Of a stretch of 64,000 nucleotides of DNA, positions 44,801 to 52,997 are shown piece after piece. Position numbers and translations under genes: made by a program. Numbering within the stretch: position 1 is the first letter of the stretch; the number at the start of each line of letters is the position of its first letter. This DNA is from an uncultured Chloroflexota bacterium (GTDB taxonomy: Bacteria > Chloroflexota > Anaerolineae > Aggregatilineales > Phototrophicaceae). The notes below the pieces were generated by a model. It was not told the origin of the DNA. It worked only from the letters and a program-made list of their open reading frames with translations, and made no database searches. The stretch covers positions 1 to 64,000 of the forward strand of contig CALJKV010000039.1 in the NCBI GenBank assembly GCA_937974245.1. The letters are read 5' to 3'.

Positions 44801-46496
44801 GAACATACTCCACGACGATCATGCTCCAATAATTCAGGCTGGGCAGCGTCAGGCGCAGGACGCCGTCCTCAACTGTGTATGTCAGTATGGTCGGATTCAT
44901 CGTTGTTTCTGCATCGGGCGAGGCAGCCCATACCCGCGCCACCGGACGGGCCACCGCGATGTTAACGACGAGATCGGTAAACGGCGTAGGTGCGCTGGGC
45001 GTGGGGGCATTCCAGTTAGTCTGGTCAACGCCTATAAAGTTAATCAGGCTGAAGGTATCGAATGTGTCACCGGAACGCACAACGGGGACAACGCGGTTGC
45101 GTGCCGTAATCCCACGGGTGCGAATCTCCCCCAGATCAACCGCCTGGTGGAGGTCATCACTCCCGGCGCTGGTCGTTGTCGAAAGCACATTTTCGTAGCG
45201 CACCTGGAAATCATAATACCGCCGGAAAACGGGCTGCTGTTCTGGCGCGAGTTTGCCAAAGAGTGGGAAATACGGGTCTGCCAGCATACTTTCCGATTCA
45301 CCGGTTTCAAGATGCGTGCCGCCGCTGGCGAGAATGATCGAATTGGCAAGCCGCCAGTTAACGGTCTGCTCAGGTGGGATATAAGCGGGAATAATAACCG
45401 GCTTGCCAGCCCCCAATGTCTCTGCATTGGTGACGATCCGCCCCAGATCAAGGTAGCTGTCGTTCGGCGACCAGACTTCAATGTACGCTGCGTCCTGTTC
45501 GGATAGTGCAACGGTATCTATCGGCCAGTTGCCCACACAGTTGAACAGCACGACACCGTCGCTACCCCGCTTGCGCCGCACCAGTTCCGCTGTCTGGTCG
45601 ATGAACTGCGGCATCACGTCCGCCAGATCAACATAATTGCCGTTGTTGTCGTAGCCGTTTTTGGGCGACCCGTACTGGTCAATGTGAATACCATCAAAAA
45701 CGGTATTTTCCAGCACATCGGCAAACTCACCCAGCAGATGCTGATTCCAGAGTGAACCGAGAGCCGGGTTCATGATCGCAATAAAACTGTTTTCACCGAA
45801 ATCATAGACTTCGTTCCGGGCATCGAACAAACCCCATTCGGGATGCTGGCGGTAGAAAGCGGTCGAAGCGCCATAGATCGCCGTGTAGGGCATAGCGGCG
45901 ATACTGTGGGCGTGCAGCACGTCTATCAGGCGGCGAATGGTCGTCATGGACTGCGGGCGGCCTAAACCATCATCAAAGCGGTCTGTCTCCGGCAGCAGGT
46001 CTTCCCAGCGGTACTGCCAGTCATAGAACTGGACTCCATTGATATGGTGCTGGAGCATCCACTCAATCATCGGCGTATCAGTCAAACGTGCCGGGCTGAA
46101 ATCACTCAGGAAGCCGTAGCGCGGCGCGTCAATCCAGCGGTTAAGCACATCAAACGCCGACGTCTGCATGGCAATTAGTGTTCCGGCATCGTCGTAAACG
46201 TCCACACTCAACCCGTAGCCGCGCGGCGCTTGCGGTGGTGGTGTCCAGGTGAGCGTGGCTTCCCCCTCGGTGAGAGGGGCACTGATAGTAGCAAGCGTCG
46301 TCGTGATGTAGAGAATACGGGCTACAATACGGGTGCCCATGCTGGCACGAACTGTAATTTGCACTGTCTCGCCGGGACGATAGAAACCTTTGTCTGGGAA
46401 GATAGTGATATGAGGTAAGTCAGTGGCGAACACAGCGCCCCCCTGTATCAGGCTAAGAAAAAGGAATAGGATCAATCCACGCACACACCGAATCAT
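44790..46496 (-). CDS. GH66-family dextranase-like glycosidase, secreted
   Basis: A 568-residue exported enzyme. The start at 46496 is chosen because ATGA overlaps the stop of the preceding permease and MIRCVRGLILFLFLSLIQGGAVFA is a signal peptide. An N-terminal beta domain (ITIFPDKGFYRPGETVQITV) precedes the TIM barrel: GVQFYDWQYRWEDLL, VFDGIHIDQYG (predicted nucleophile Asp) and AYIEVWSPNDSY (predicted acid/base Glu), then a C-terminal beta domain. GH66 enzymes cut alpha-1,6-glucans (dextranase) or make cyclic isomalto-oligosaccharides. With the importer and GH15 enzyme this suggests growth on dextran-like polymer. Confidence 0.88.
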   Translation of the reverse strand: MIRCVRGLILFLFLSLIQGGAVFATDLPHITIFPDKGFYRPGETVQITVRASMGTRIVARILYITTTLATISAPLTEGEATLTWTPPPQAPRGYGLSVDVYDDAGTLIAMQTSAFDVLNRWIDAPRYGFLSDFSPARLTDTPMIEWMLQHHINGVQFYDWQYRWEDLLPETDRFDDGLGRPQSMTTIRRLIDVLHAHSIAAMPYTAIYGASTAFYRQHPEWGLFDARNEVYDFGENSFIAIMNPALGSLWNQHLLGEFADVLENTVFDGIHIDQYGSPKNGYDNNGNYVDLADVMPQFIDQTAELVRRKRGSDGVVLFNCVGNWPIDTVALSEQDAAYIEVWSPNDSYLDLGRIVTNAETLGAGKPVIIPAYIPPEQTVNWRLANSIILASGGTHLETGESESMLADPYFPLFGKLAPEQQPVFRRYYDFQVRYENVLSTTTSAGSDDLHQAVDLGEIRTRGITARNRVVPVVRSGDTFDTFSLINFIGVDQTNWNAPTPSAPTPFTDLVVNIAVARPVARVWAASPDAETTMNPTILTYTVEDGVLRLTLPSLNYWSMIVVEYVHGN

Positions 46497-47341
46497 CCGC
46501 GTACACCCCCGCTGGTAATCCCTTGAATAAAATACCGTTGGAAGAACACGAACAGCAGAATCGTCGGGACCACCGCTGTGAGCGACCCGGCAAACACCAG
46601 CCCCCAATTCGAGCTGTACTGCCCTCGGAAGTTTGCGATAGCGATGGGCAGTGTGCGCAGGCTTTCTTCTGTGAGAAAGTTGAGCGCCAGGAGATACTCA
46701 TCCCATGCGCCCAGAAAGCTAAACACAGCCACTGTACTGATAGCCGGCGCTGCCAGTGGCAGCATAATACGCCAGAAAATCGTGAATGCATTTGCGCCAT
46801 CAATCACGGCGGATTCTTCGAGTTCGCGGGGCAGGTTCTCAAAGAAGCCGCGCAGCAGGAACGTGTTGAACGCCAGCGGCCCCGCACTGTAAACCAGCAC
46901 TAGTCCGGGCAGACTGTTGAGTAAACCGAGGTTCTTCGCCAGGATGAACTGCGGGATGAGCAGCACCACGCCAGGGATCATAATCATAACCATCAATACG
47001 GCGAAGATGATGCGTTTACCACGAAACTCAAAGCGTGCGAAGCTGTAGGCCATTGTTGCGGCCAACCCTGTGACCATCACAGCAGTTGCGATAGAGACAC
47101 CCGCGCTGTTGAGCATAGCCCGCCCGAAATTCCGACTGCTAAAGGCCTGCTCGAAATTTTCAAGTGTAAAAGTTTCGGGGAGCAGGCGCGGCGGGTACGG
47201 TTGCACAAAGGCGACGCCCTGAAACGCAGTCGAAGCCATATAGAGCAGGGGCGCGACGGCGATAAACATCCCGGCACACAAGACCAGGAAAATTGCGAGA
47301 TTCATGACTCTCTGATTGCTGCCTGACGTTGCGATCATCAT
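46493..47341 (-). CDS. Carbohydrate ABC transporter permease (MalG type)
   Basis: A 282-residue permease with six predicted helices. The EAA loop is ELEESAVIDGANAFTIFWRIMLPLAAP, the contact site for an MsmK/MalK-type ATPase that is not encoded here. The start codon shares its base with the preceding stop (TAATG), and its own stop overlaps the GH66 start (ATGA), so expression is tightly coupled. Two adjacent Met codons (47341, 47338) could serve as start. Confidence 0.93.
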   Translation of the reverse strand: MMIATSGSNQRVMNLAIFLVLCAGMFIAVAPLLYMASTAFQGVAFVQPYPPRLLPETFTLENFEQAFSSRNFGRAMLNSAGVSIATAVMVTGLAATMAYSFARFEFRGKRIIFAVLMVMIMIPGVVLLIPQFILAKNLGLLNSLPGLVLVYSAGPLAFNTFLLRGFFENLPRELEESAVIDGANAFTIFWRIMLPLAAPAISTVAVFSFLGAWDEYLLALNFLTEESLRTLPIAIANFRGQYSSNWGLVFAGSLTAVVPTILLFVFFQRYFIQGITSGGVRG

Positions 47342-48303
47342 TAATACTCCAGGTCTCGATCACCGCGCCCAAAAAATCGTGCTTGCACGACACTCACAAT
47401 GACGATCACCACCGCGAGTACATAGCTGAGTGCCGCCCCATAGCCAAAGTGCAGGTTGCCAAAAGCTTCATCAAACATATAGGTGAGCGCGACTTCAGTG
47501 CGATGTAACGGCCCGCCACCCGTAATCAGCAGGACCGAGATGAACACCTGAAACCCACCGATCATCAACGCGATAAGTACAAAGAAAAGCGTCCGGCGGA
47601 TGAGTGGCAGGGTCATATACCGGATGCGCTGCCATTCAGTTGCGCCATCAATCGCAGCGGCTTCGTAGAGTTCCGTCGGGATACCCTGGAGGGCGGCCAG
47701 GAAGATCACCATCGCCCAGCCCATCCCTTTCCAGATACCCAGACTGTAGATAGCAATCCAGGCGGTATTGCTGTTTGCCAGCCACGATACCGGCTTTTCA
47801 AGGAGACCTAACTTCATCAGTGCGAAATTGATTAAGCCGCCGTCACCGGGACTGAAGATGTAGACAAACAGGAAACTCACAACGACCCATGAGGTCACAA
47901 CCGGCAGATAATATATGGTTCTGAAGAAGCGCCTGGCAATCGTGACACGGTTGACCAGTAGAGCGAGCGTCAACCCAATAATCATCTGCCCGGCAACCGT
48001 AACCACTGCATACATCGCCGTGTTGCTCATTGCCAGCCAGAAGGTTCGGTCAGCGAATACGGCTTGATAATTCGCCAGCCCGATGAACTCGCTGGTTTGA
48101 CCGGGGATGATGCGCCAGTCGAAGAAGCTGATATAGAGTTGGTACACCAGCGGATAAACCGACCAGAGCAGATAAAGCGCCAGCCCGGGGAGCAGAAACA
48201 GGTAAGGGACATAGGGACGGTAGTACGGCTTGCTGCGGTCTGCTACCCGTTGTGGCGTTCTGCCTGTTGCTCCACGCGCCTGCCGTACTGAGTTCAGACT
48301 CAC
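47341..48303 (-). CDS. Carbohydrate ABC transporter permease (MalF type)
   Basis: A 320-residue partner permease. The N-terminal 30 residues are basic and cytoplasmic, then YVPYLFLLPGLALYLLWSVYPLVYQLYIS begins the first helix region. The EAA loop is ELYEAAAIDGATEWQRIRYMTLPLIRR. Together with the MalG-type partner and the binding protein encoded upstream it forms an importer for oligosaccharides. The stop overlaps the next start. As usual for this family, the ATPase is expected to be encoded elsewhere and shared. Confidence 0.93.
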   Translation of the reverse strand: MSLNSVRQARGATGRTPQRVADRSKPYYRPYVPYLFLLPGLALYLLWSVYPLVYQLYISFFDWRIIPGQTSEFIGLANYQAVFADRTFWLAMSNTAMYAVVTVAGQMIIGLTLALLVNRVTIARRFFRTIYYLPVVTSWVVVSFLFVYIFSPGDGGLINFALMKLGLLEKPVSWLANSNTAWIAIYSLGIWKGMGWAMVIFLAALQGIPTELYEAAAIDGATEWQRIRYMTLPLIRRTLFFVLIALMIGGFQVFISVLLITGGGPLHRTEVALTYMFDEAFGNLHFGYGAALSYVLAVVIVIVSVVQARFFGRGDRDLEY

Positions 48304-48320
48304 GGCAATCCTCCTCTGAT

Positions 48321-48367
48321 GTAGGGGGCCAATACAAGCGCCCGCTGCGTGACCATGTGCCCCCTAC
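48321..48367. repeat. GTAGGGGGC / GCCCCCTAC inverted repeat
   Basis: Nine perfect pairs (48321-48329 with 48359-48367) enclose a 29-base loop. The element lies between the binding-protein and MalF genes. A hairpin here would fit the common pattern in which binding-protein mRNA is made in excess of permease mRNA. Same GTAGGG style as the palindromes at 775 and 30364. Confidence 0.65.
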
Positions 48368-48438
48368 GACCAACATTTTTTCAACAAGAAAGGGTGGCCG
48401 ATACGAGTAAGCCCGCATAAACCACCCTTAACTATGGC

Positions 48439-49656
48439 TTAGTTGCCAGCCAGCAGAGCGTCAATTTCCTCAGCCGCCAAATCCATAGCCTCCTGCGCCG
48501 ACATTTCGCCACGCAGGACGAGCTGTGCCGCATCGCCCAAAACGGTTTCAATGTCATTGTACGCCGGATGCGGTGTACGGGCGCGTGCCGTCTGGAGTTG
48601 TTCCAGGAACATCCCGTAATACGGATGATCGGTGAAGTATTCATTTTCGATCAGCGAATTCAGCACCGTCAACTGCCCGATCTTCGACATTTCCAGCTGG
48701 TAGGTTTCGCTCTGGGTGAAGCGCAGGAATTCAAGCGCCTCTTCGGGGTGCGCCGAACTCGCCATCACGACGATGTTTTCGCCGCCAACCACCGAAACCG
48801 GGCCGCCTTCACCCGCAGGCATCACCGCTGCGCCAACTTCAAAGTCCGGGTACTGGCTTTCCAGTGTGGGGTAGAACCAGGGGCCTTCCAGCAAAGAGGC
48901 AATCGTGCCGCCAAAGAAACCGCCCCAGTTATCCAGCCCGCTGCCGATAAATCCGTCGGAGAAGCAGCCACTTTGTACCATATCCGCGAGGAATTGAACC
49001 GCTGCGACCGACTTTTCGCTGTTGACATAGCCCGTTGCCGTCGTCATGGCTTCATCGGTGACATCGCCACCAAAGCTCCATATCCAGGGGAGCAGCGCCC
49101 AACCATAGGTGCCGCCATCGCTGAACAGGTAGCTGCCCTCGGGCATGGTGTCGCACATTGCCGCAAGTTCTTCAATCGTTGCCGGCGCTGTGGGCATCAA
49201 TGCCGGGTTGTAGACCAGAATACGCGTATTGGTATCCAGCGGCAGCCCGTAGTATTCGCCCTCATAAATGTTGGTTGATAGCGGGCCAGGGAATACGTTG
49301 GCCGCAAGGTCCGCGAAATCCGGCAGTTCCTGGCTCAGGTTCATCAGAATACCCTGTGCGGCGAATTCCGGCGACCAGATGATGTCCAAGCGGACAAGAT
49401 CGGGGCCTTCGCCACCAGCAGCCGAGGTCAGCAGCGCCTGACGGAAGCCATCATAGGGGTAAGGAACTGATTCGACCTTGATATTCGGATATTCGGCTTC
49501 AAACATCGGAATCAGTACGTCGGTCAGAGTCTGATTCTCTGGCGACACTTCGTTGTAGGTGTGCCAGAACGTAATAGTGACGGGTTCCTGCGCGAAGGTG
49601 GCAGGGACAATCATCAGCAGGGCGAGTACTATTGTTAGAACAATCCTGGTTTTCAT
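48439..49656 (-). CDS. Sugar ABC transporter substrate-binding protein
   Basis: A 405-residue extracellular solute-binding protein (family 1). The signal peptide is MKTRIVLTIVLALLMIVPATFA; there is no lipobox cysteine. Core features are VTITFWHTYNEVSPENQTLTD, the DLVRLDIIWSPEFAAQGILMNL region and GPWFYPTLESQYPDFEVGAAVMPAGEGGPVSVVGG in parts, then EALEFLRFTQSETYQL. GAGGAG precedes the ATG. The ligand is probably an alpha-glucan oligosaccharide, inferred from the GH66 and GH15 genes downstream. A LacI operator lies about 75 bases upstream of the start. Confidence 0.93.
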   Translation of the reverse strand: MKTRIVLTIVLALLMIVPATFAQEPVTITFWHTYNEVSPENQTLTDVLIPMFEAEYPNIKVESVPYPYDGFRQALLTSAAGGEGPDLVRLDIIWSPEFAAQGILMNLSQELPDFADLAANVFPGPLSTNIYEGEYYGLPLDTNTRILVYNPALMPTAPATIEELAAMCDTMPEGSYLFSDGGTYGWALLPWIWSFGGDVTDEAMTTATGYVNSEKSVAAVQFLADMVQSGCFSDGFIGSGLDNWGGFFGGTIASLLEGPWFYPTLESQYPDFEVGAAVMPAGEGGPVSVVGGENIVVMASSAHPEEALEFLRFTQSETYQLEMSKIGQLTVLNSLIENEYFTDHPYYGMFLEQLQTARARTPHPAYNDIETVLGDAAQLVLRGEMSAQEAMDLAAEEIDALLAGN

Positions 49657-49731
49657 TTTTCTCTCCTCAATAAGCGATATAGTGATCTTGCGAGACTGAT
49701 TTGATGTTGGTAAATGCTGTGTTTTCCTCCT

Positions 49732-49745
49732 TTGAACCGGTTCAA
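49732..49745. promoter_or_regulatory. LacI-type operator before the sugar operon
   Basis: TTGAACCGGTTCAA is a perfect 14-bp palindrome with the central CG typical of LacI/GalR operators. It lies between the lacI-type gene end and the binding-protein start, in the expected promoter zone. An identical core recurs at 50801-50814. Confidence 0.88.
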
Positions 49746-49758
49746 CAATTTGTGAAAT

Positions 49759-50796
49759 CTAGCGCGGCATCCCTGTTGATTGGCGAACAATGAGTTCAGG
49801 TTTCAACAGCTTGCCGCCGAGTAAGTCAATCGGCTGTTGGTTAATGAGGTTAATCAACAGGTCGAAAAGCGCCCCGCCGATATGGTGGATAGGCTGGCTG
49901 ATGGTGGTTAGCGGCGGGTTGCTGTAACGTGCCAATGACACATCATCGAAACCAACGACGGAAACATCCTGACCAACGACCAGGCCACGCGCCTGTATCG
50001 CCCGCATTGCTCCGAATGCCATCCGGTCATTGTTACAAAAAATTGCTGTCGGCGGGTTCGGTTGGTCGAGGAAGTAATGCGTGCCTAGCTGCCCGGATTT
50101 CTCACTGAAATCGCCTTCATAGACCAGCGCCAGGTCAATCGGGACATTCATATCTCTCATGCCTTGAACGAACCCTTGCCAGCGCAACCCGGTTAAATAC
50201 TGCTCATGTGGCGGGGAAAGATAAGCGATGCGGTGGTGTCCCAATTCAACCAGGTGCCGCACAGCAGCTTCAATACCGCCGGCCCCATCCACATCAATCC
50301 AGTTATCCCCTTCATCCGACTCGAATCGTCCGAAAATAACAAAAGGGAATTCCTGTTCGCGCAAATAAGCGACTCGCGGGTCTTTTTCACGCAGCGCAAA
50401 CAGAATCAACCCATCAATCTGCCGGCTGGTGACCAATTGCTTATACAGCGCCATCTCGCGCTCGCCTGCCGGGATCGCCCAAAAAGTCAAGCCGGTACTG
50501 CTGCTGATGGCCGCACTGGTGATTCCATCAATCAAATCCAGAACCATCGGGTCGGTCTCTATCAGATTGCCCTGCAAACGAATTTCACTGCGGATCATGC
50601 CAATGGTGTTGGTGCGCTGGGTACTCAAACTGCGGGCGGCGGCAGTCGGATGGTAATTGAGCGCTTCGATTGCCATCAGGACACGTTGTCGTGTTTCGTC
50701 TTTGACCAGCGTGCTGCCATTGAGAACATTGGATACTGTCCCAACGGAAACTTGTGCATAACGGGCCACATCACGGATAGTTGGCATCTTCAACAC
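49759..50796 (-). CDS. LacI-family transcriptional repressor
   Basis: A 345-residue regulator. The N-terminal helix-turn-helix is TIRDVARYAQVSVGTVSNVLNGSTLVKDETRQRVLMAIEALNYHP-type sequence (residues about 5-50), with the hinge helix AARSL that inserts into the central CG of operators. The effector domain (about 62-345) is a periplasmic-binding fold with FVIFGRFESDEGDNWIDVDGAGG, AIFCNNDRMAFGAMRAI and VVGFDDVSLARY. It should repress the downstream sugar operon and itself through the two palindromes, released by a sugar derived from the imported glucan. Confidence 0.95.
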   Translation of the reverse strand: MLKMPTIRDVARYAQVSVGTVSNVLNGSTLVKDETRQRVLMAIEALNYHPTAAARSLSTQRTNTIGMIRSEIRLQGNLIETDPMVLDLIDGITSAAISSSTGLTFWAIPAGEREMALYKQLVTSRQIDGLILFALREKDPRVAYLREQEFPFVIFGRFESDEGDNWIDVDGAGGIEAAVRHLVELGHHRIAYLSPPHEQYLTGLRWQGFVQGMRDMNVPIDLALVYEGDFSEKSGQLGTHYFLDQPNPPTAIFCNNDRMAFGAMRAIQARGLVVGQDVSVVGFDDVSLARYSNPPLTTISQPIHHIGGALFDLLINLINQQPIDLLGGKLLKPELIVRQSTGMPR

Positions 50797-50798
50797 CT

Positions 50799-50816
50799 AA
50801 TTGAACCGGTTCAATT
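50799..50816. promoter_or_regulatory. LacI-type operator upstream of the repressor gene
   Basis: AATTGAACCGGTTCAATT is a perfect 18-bp palindrome sharing its 14-bp core with the operator at 49732-49745. It lies immediately upstream of the repressor start codon, so autoregulation is likely. The two sites are about 1.07 kb apart and could also support looping. Confidence 0.88.
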
Positions 50817-51138
50817 ACAGTAAAGCATAGAAAGTTTCTTTTGTCAATCAGGTGAGTAGCCGACACAGGGCGCGGTAGCCTGACAATACCTGTTTGAAGA
50901 TGAAATGGCCGTAGAAGAGTGGCCCGTCCTCAACACGGTGGGCGGGGTAGATTTATTCAGTGGTTGGGTCAGTGGCGATCCACGCTTTTTGACCATGTAA
51001 GGCACTGAGGGCGAAGACTGAATATATAGGACTGCAATACAGCGGTGTAAACGATTATAATCGGAATATCTTAAGGCGCTGGTAAATATTTTCTGGGATA
51101 TAATCTCAGAAGTAAACACACGACCAGGAGAACACCGA
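50817..51138. other. Intergenic region with possible gene remnant and promoter
   Basis: About 320 bases. A short plus-strand frame ending at about 50999 reads EMAVEEWPVLNTVGGVDL and ends FLTM, which looks protein-like and may be the tail of a lost gene; it has no start region. A TATAAT-like box occurs at about 51096-51101, with CAGGAG close to the next start codon. No other feature seen. Confidence 0.35.
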
Positions 51139-51984
51139 ATGCCGGAATCCAAGGCAGCCGAACGAAAACTCGCGATGCTGATTGATGGCGATAACGCCCA
51201 GCACAGTTTGCTCACACCGATGTTCGAAGAAGCCAGCCGGTACGGGGACGTGACCGTTCGGCGCGCTTATGGCGATTGGACCGAGCAAAATCTGGCGAAC
51301 TGGCGTCAACCCATGTTAGAAAATGCGATCTCGCCTCGTCATCAATGGCGCTATACCACCGGCAAAAATGCCACCGATAGCGCGTTGATTATTGACGCAA
51401 TGGACATTCTTTACTCCGGTACGGTTCAGGGATTTTGCATTGTTTCCAGCGATAGTGACTTCACAGGACTCTGTACCCGGATTCGCGAATCGGGCTTGTT
51501 TGTGATGGGAATCGGGCGTAAGAACACACCCGAAGCATTTATCAAGGCCTGTAATGTATTTGTTTATACCGAAAATCTGACCCCAACTGACGATGTTAAG
51601 ACAGCTACTGCGGCTCCAAAGGCTGACGAAGCGAAACTCGCTGCGGAGGTGAAAACACCCGCTAAGACGAAACCCGCGACCATAGCTAAAGCCGATACAG
51701 TTAAAGCCCCTGCTAAGGCCAAGCCGGGAGCTTCCCAAAAGGCGCTGTTGAATCTGCTTCGCCGCGCTTTTGATATTTCGACACAGGACGACGAGGGATG
51801 GGTACATCTCGGCGCACTGGGACAAGCACTGCAACGCATAGAGCCGAGTTTTGACAGTCGCACCTATGAGTTTAAGAGTCTGTCACTGTTGATAAAGTCC
51901 TTGCCCAACCAGGTGGAAGTCAAGGGCGCTAAAAAGACTGGCACATCCACAATGTACGCCCGAATGAAAGATGATTCCCGCTGA
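51139..51984 (+). CDS. NYN-domain RNase-like protein with C-terminal LOTUS/OST-HTH domain
   Basis: A 281-residue protein. The N-terminal NYN (PIN-like) domain has the acidic site MLIDGDNAQ (Asp16, Asp18), TDSALIIDAMDIL (Asp80, Asp86) and SSDSDFTGL (Asp105, Asp107), as in the LabA/YacP-like metal-dependent nucleases. An Ala/Lys/Pro-rich linker (about 155-205) leads to a LOTUS-like winged helix (LLRRAFDISTQDDEGWVHLGALGQALQ to KSLPNQVEV), a domain known to bind RNA, notably G-quadruplex RNA. RNA processing or decay is likely. CAGGAG precedes the ATG. No partner gene nearby. Confidence 0.88.
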   Translation: MPESKAAERKLAMLIDGDNAQHSLLTPMFEEASRYGDVTVRRAYGDWTEQNLANWRQPMLENAISPRHQWRYTTGKNATDSALIIDAMDILYSGTVQGFCIVSSDSDFTGLCTRIRESGLFVMGIGRKNTPEAFIKACNVFVYTENLTPTDDVKTATAAPKADEAKLAAEVKTPAKTKPATIAKADTVKAPAKAKPGASQKALLNLLRRAFDISTQDDEGWVHLGALGQALQRIEPSFDSRTYEFKSLSLLIKSLPNQVEVKGAKKTGTSTMYARMKDDSR

Positions 51985-52109
51985 TTGACCACTCCTTCAG
52001 AGGATGGTGCGAAGAATATCCGGCGTATCAGCCTTGCCCGCTGGTCAAACTATTTCGCCAACGGTAGGGAGATCACGCAGCGTACCGCAGTGATCGCAGA
52101 TTTGCCCCG

Positions 52110-52904
52110 CTATGTGGTGACATTCAGCCAGCCGCCATCCACATAATAGCTAGAGCCGACACTGTAGCTGGCACGCGGCGAACACAGGAACACGAAGAAA
52201 TCCGCAACCTCCTCCGGCGTGGCAAATCGCCCGATGGGGGCATTATCCACCGCGATTTTCTCTAAATAGGCATCCGGCGTCATGTCCGTGTCCTTCGTCA
52301 GCAGTTCCGCCGTTTTACGCCAATCCGGTGTCAGCACCAGCCCTGGATTGACCGTGTTCACGCGAATATTAAACGGGATGAGTTCGTTTGCCAGACACTT
52401 GGAGAACATCACGAGCGCGGCTTTGGTCGTATTGTAGATTGGCTCGTAGCCCAGCGGCTGAGTCGCGCAGATTGAGGCATTATTCAGGATGACGCCACCA
52501 CCCCGCGCCCGCATCAACGGGGCGAGACCCCGCGAGAGGCGTACCGCCGCCATAACATGCAGATCCCAGTAGTACTGCCACTTCTCGTCCGAGGCATCCA
52601 GGATTTTTTCTTCGCTACCGGTGCCGGCATTATTGATAAGGATGTCCGCACCGCCAAAGGTACGCTCAATGTCACCGACCAACCGGGTAATATCGTCCGC
52701 CAGGCTGACGTCAGCCTGGATACCCACCGCTCGCACACCGTACTTGGCCGCGATGTCGTTCGCCTTCTCTACCACCCGCGCTTCTTGCCGCGCACACAGT
52801 ACGAGGTCAACCCCCTCGCTCGCCAGCGCCCATGCCACCGCCAGACCAATCCCGACGCTGCCACCGGTAATGACGGCCACTTTGCCTTTCAAGCCCAAAT
52901 CCAT
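52110..52904 (-). CDS. Short-chain dehydrogenase/reductase (SDR)
   Basis: A 264-residue classical SDR. The start at 52904 (not 52964) follows AGGAGGTGCGGT. The NAD(P)-binding TGGSVGIG and NNAG motifs are present, with the active-site Ser in NNASICATQ, and Tyr/Lys in YNTTKAALVMFSK. The C-terminus GSSYYVDGGWLNVTT is typical. The absence of a basic residue in the first loop does not settle NAD or NADP preference. Transcribed alone. Substrate unknown. Confidence 0.92.
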   Translation of the reverse strand: MDLGLKGKVAVITGGSVGIGLAVAWALASEGVDLVLCARQEARVVEKANDIAAKYGVRAVGIQADVSLADDITRLVGDIERTFGGADILINNAGTGSEEKILDASDEKWQYYWDLHVMAAVRLSRGLAPLMRARGGGVILNNASICATQPLGYEPIYNTTKAALVMFSKCLANELIPFNIRVNTVNPGLVLTPDWRKTAELLTKDTDMTPDAYLEKIAVDNAPIGRFATPEEVADFFVFLCSPRASYSVGSSYYVDGGWLNVTT

Positions 52905-52997
52905 ACCGCACCTCCTGTATAGGGTTTGCCCTTCATCTATCCTGGGTATCCTGTGATCAGCCACACATGCGATGAGCCTTCAGGATGAGACAGTATT

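Noticed and set aside
50844..51215. 123-residue minus-strand open frame overlapping the NYN gene start
   Set aside because: No domain or ribosome-binding site, and it runs antisense into a well-supported gene.
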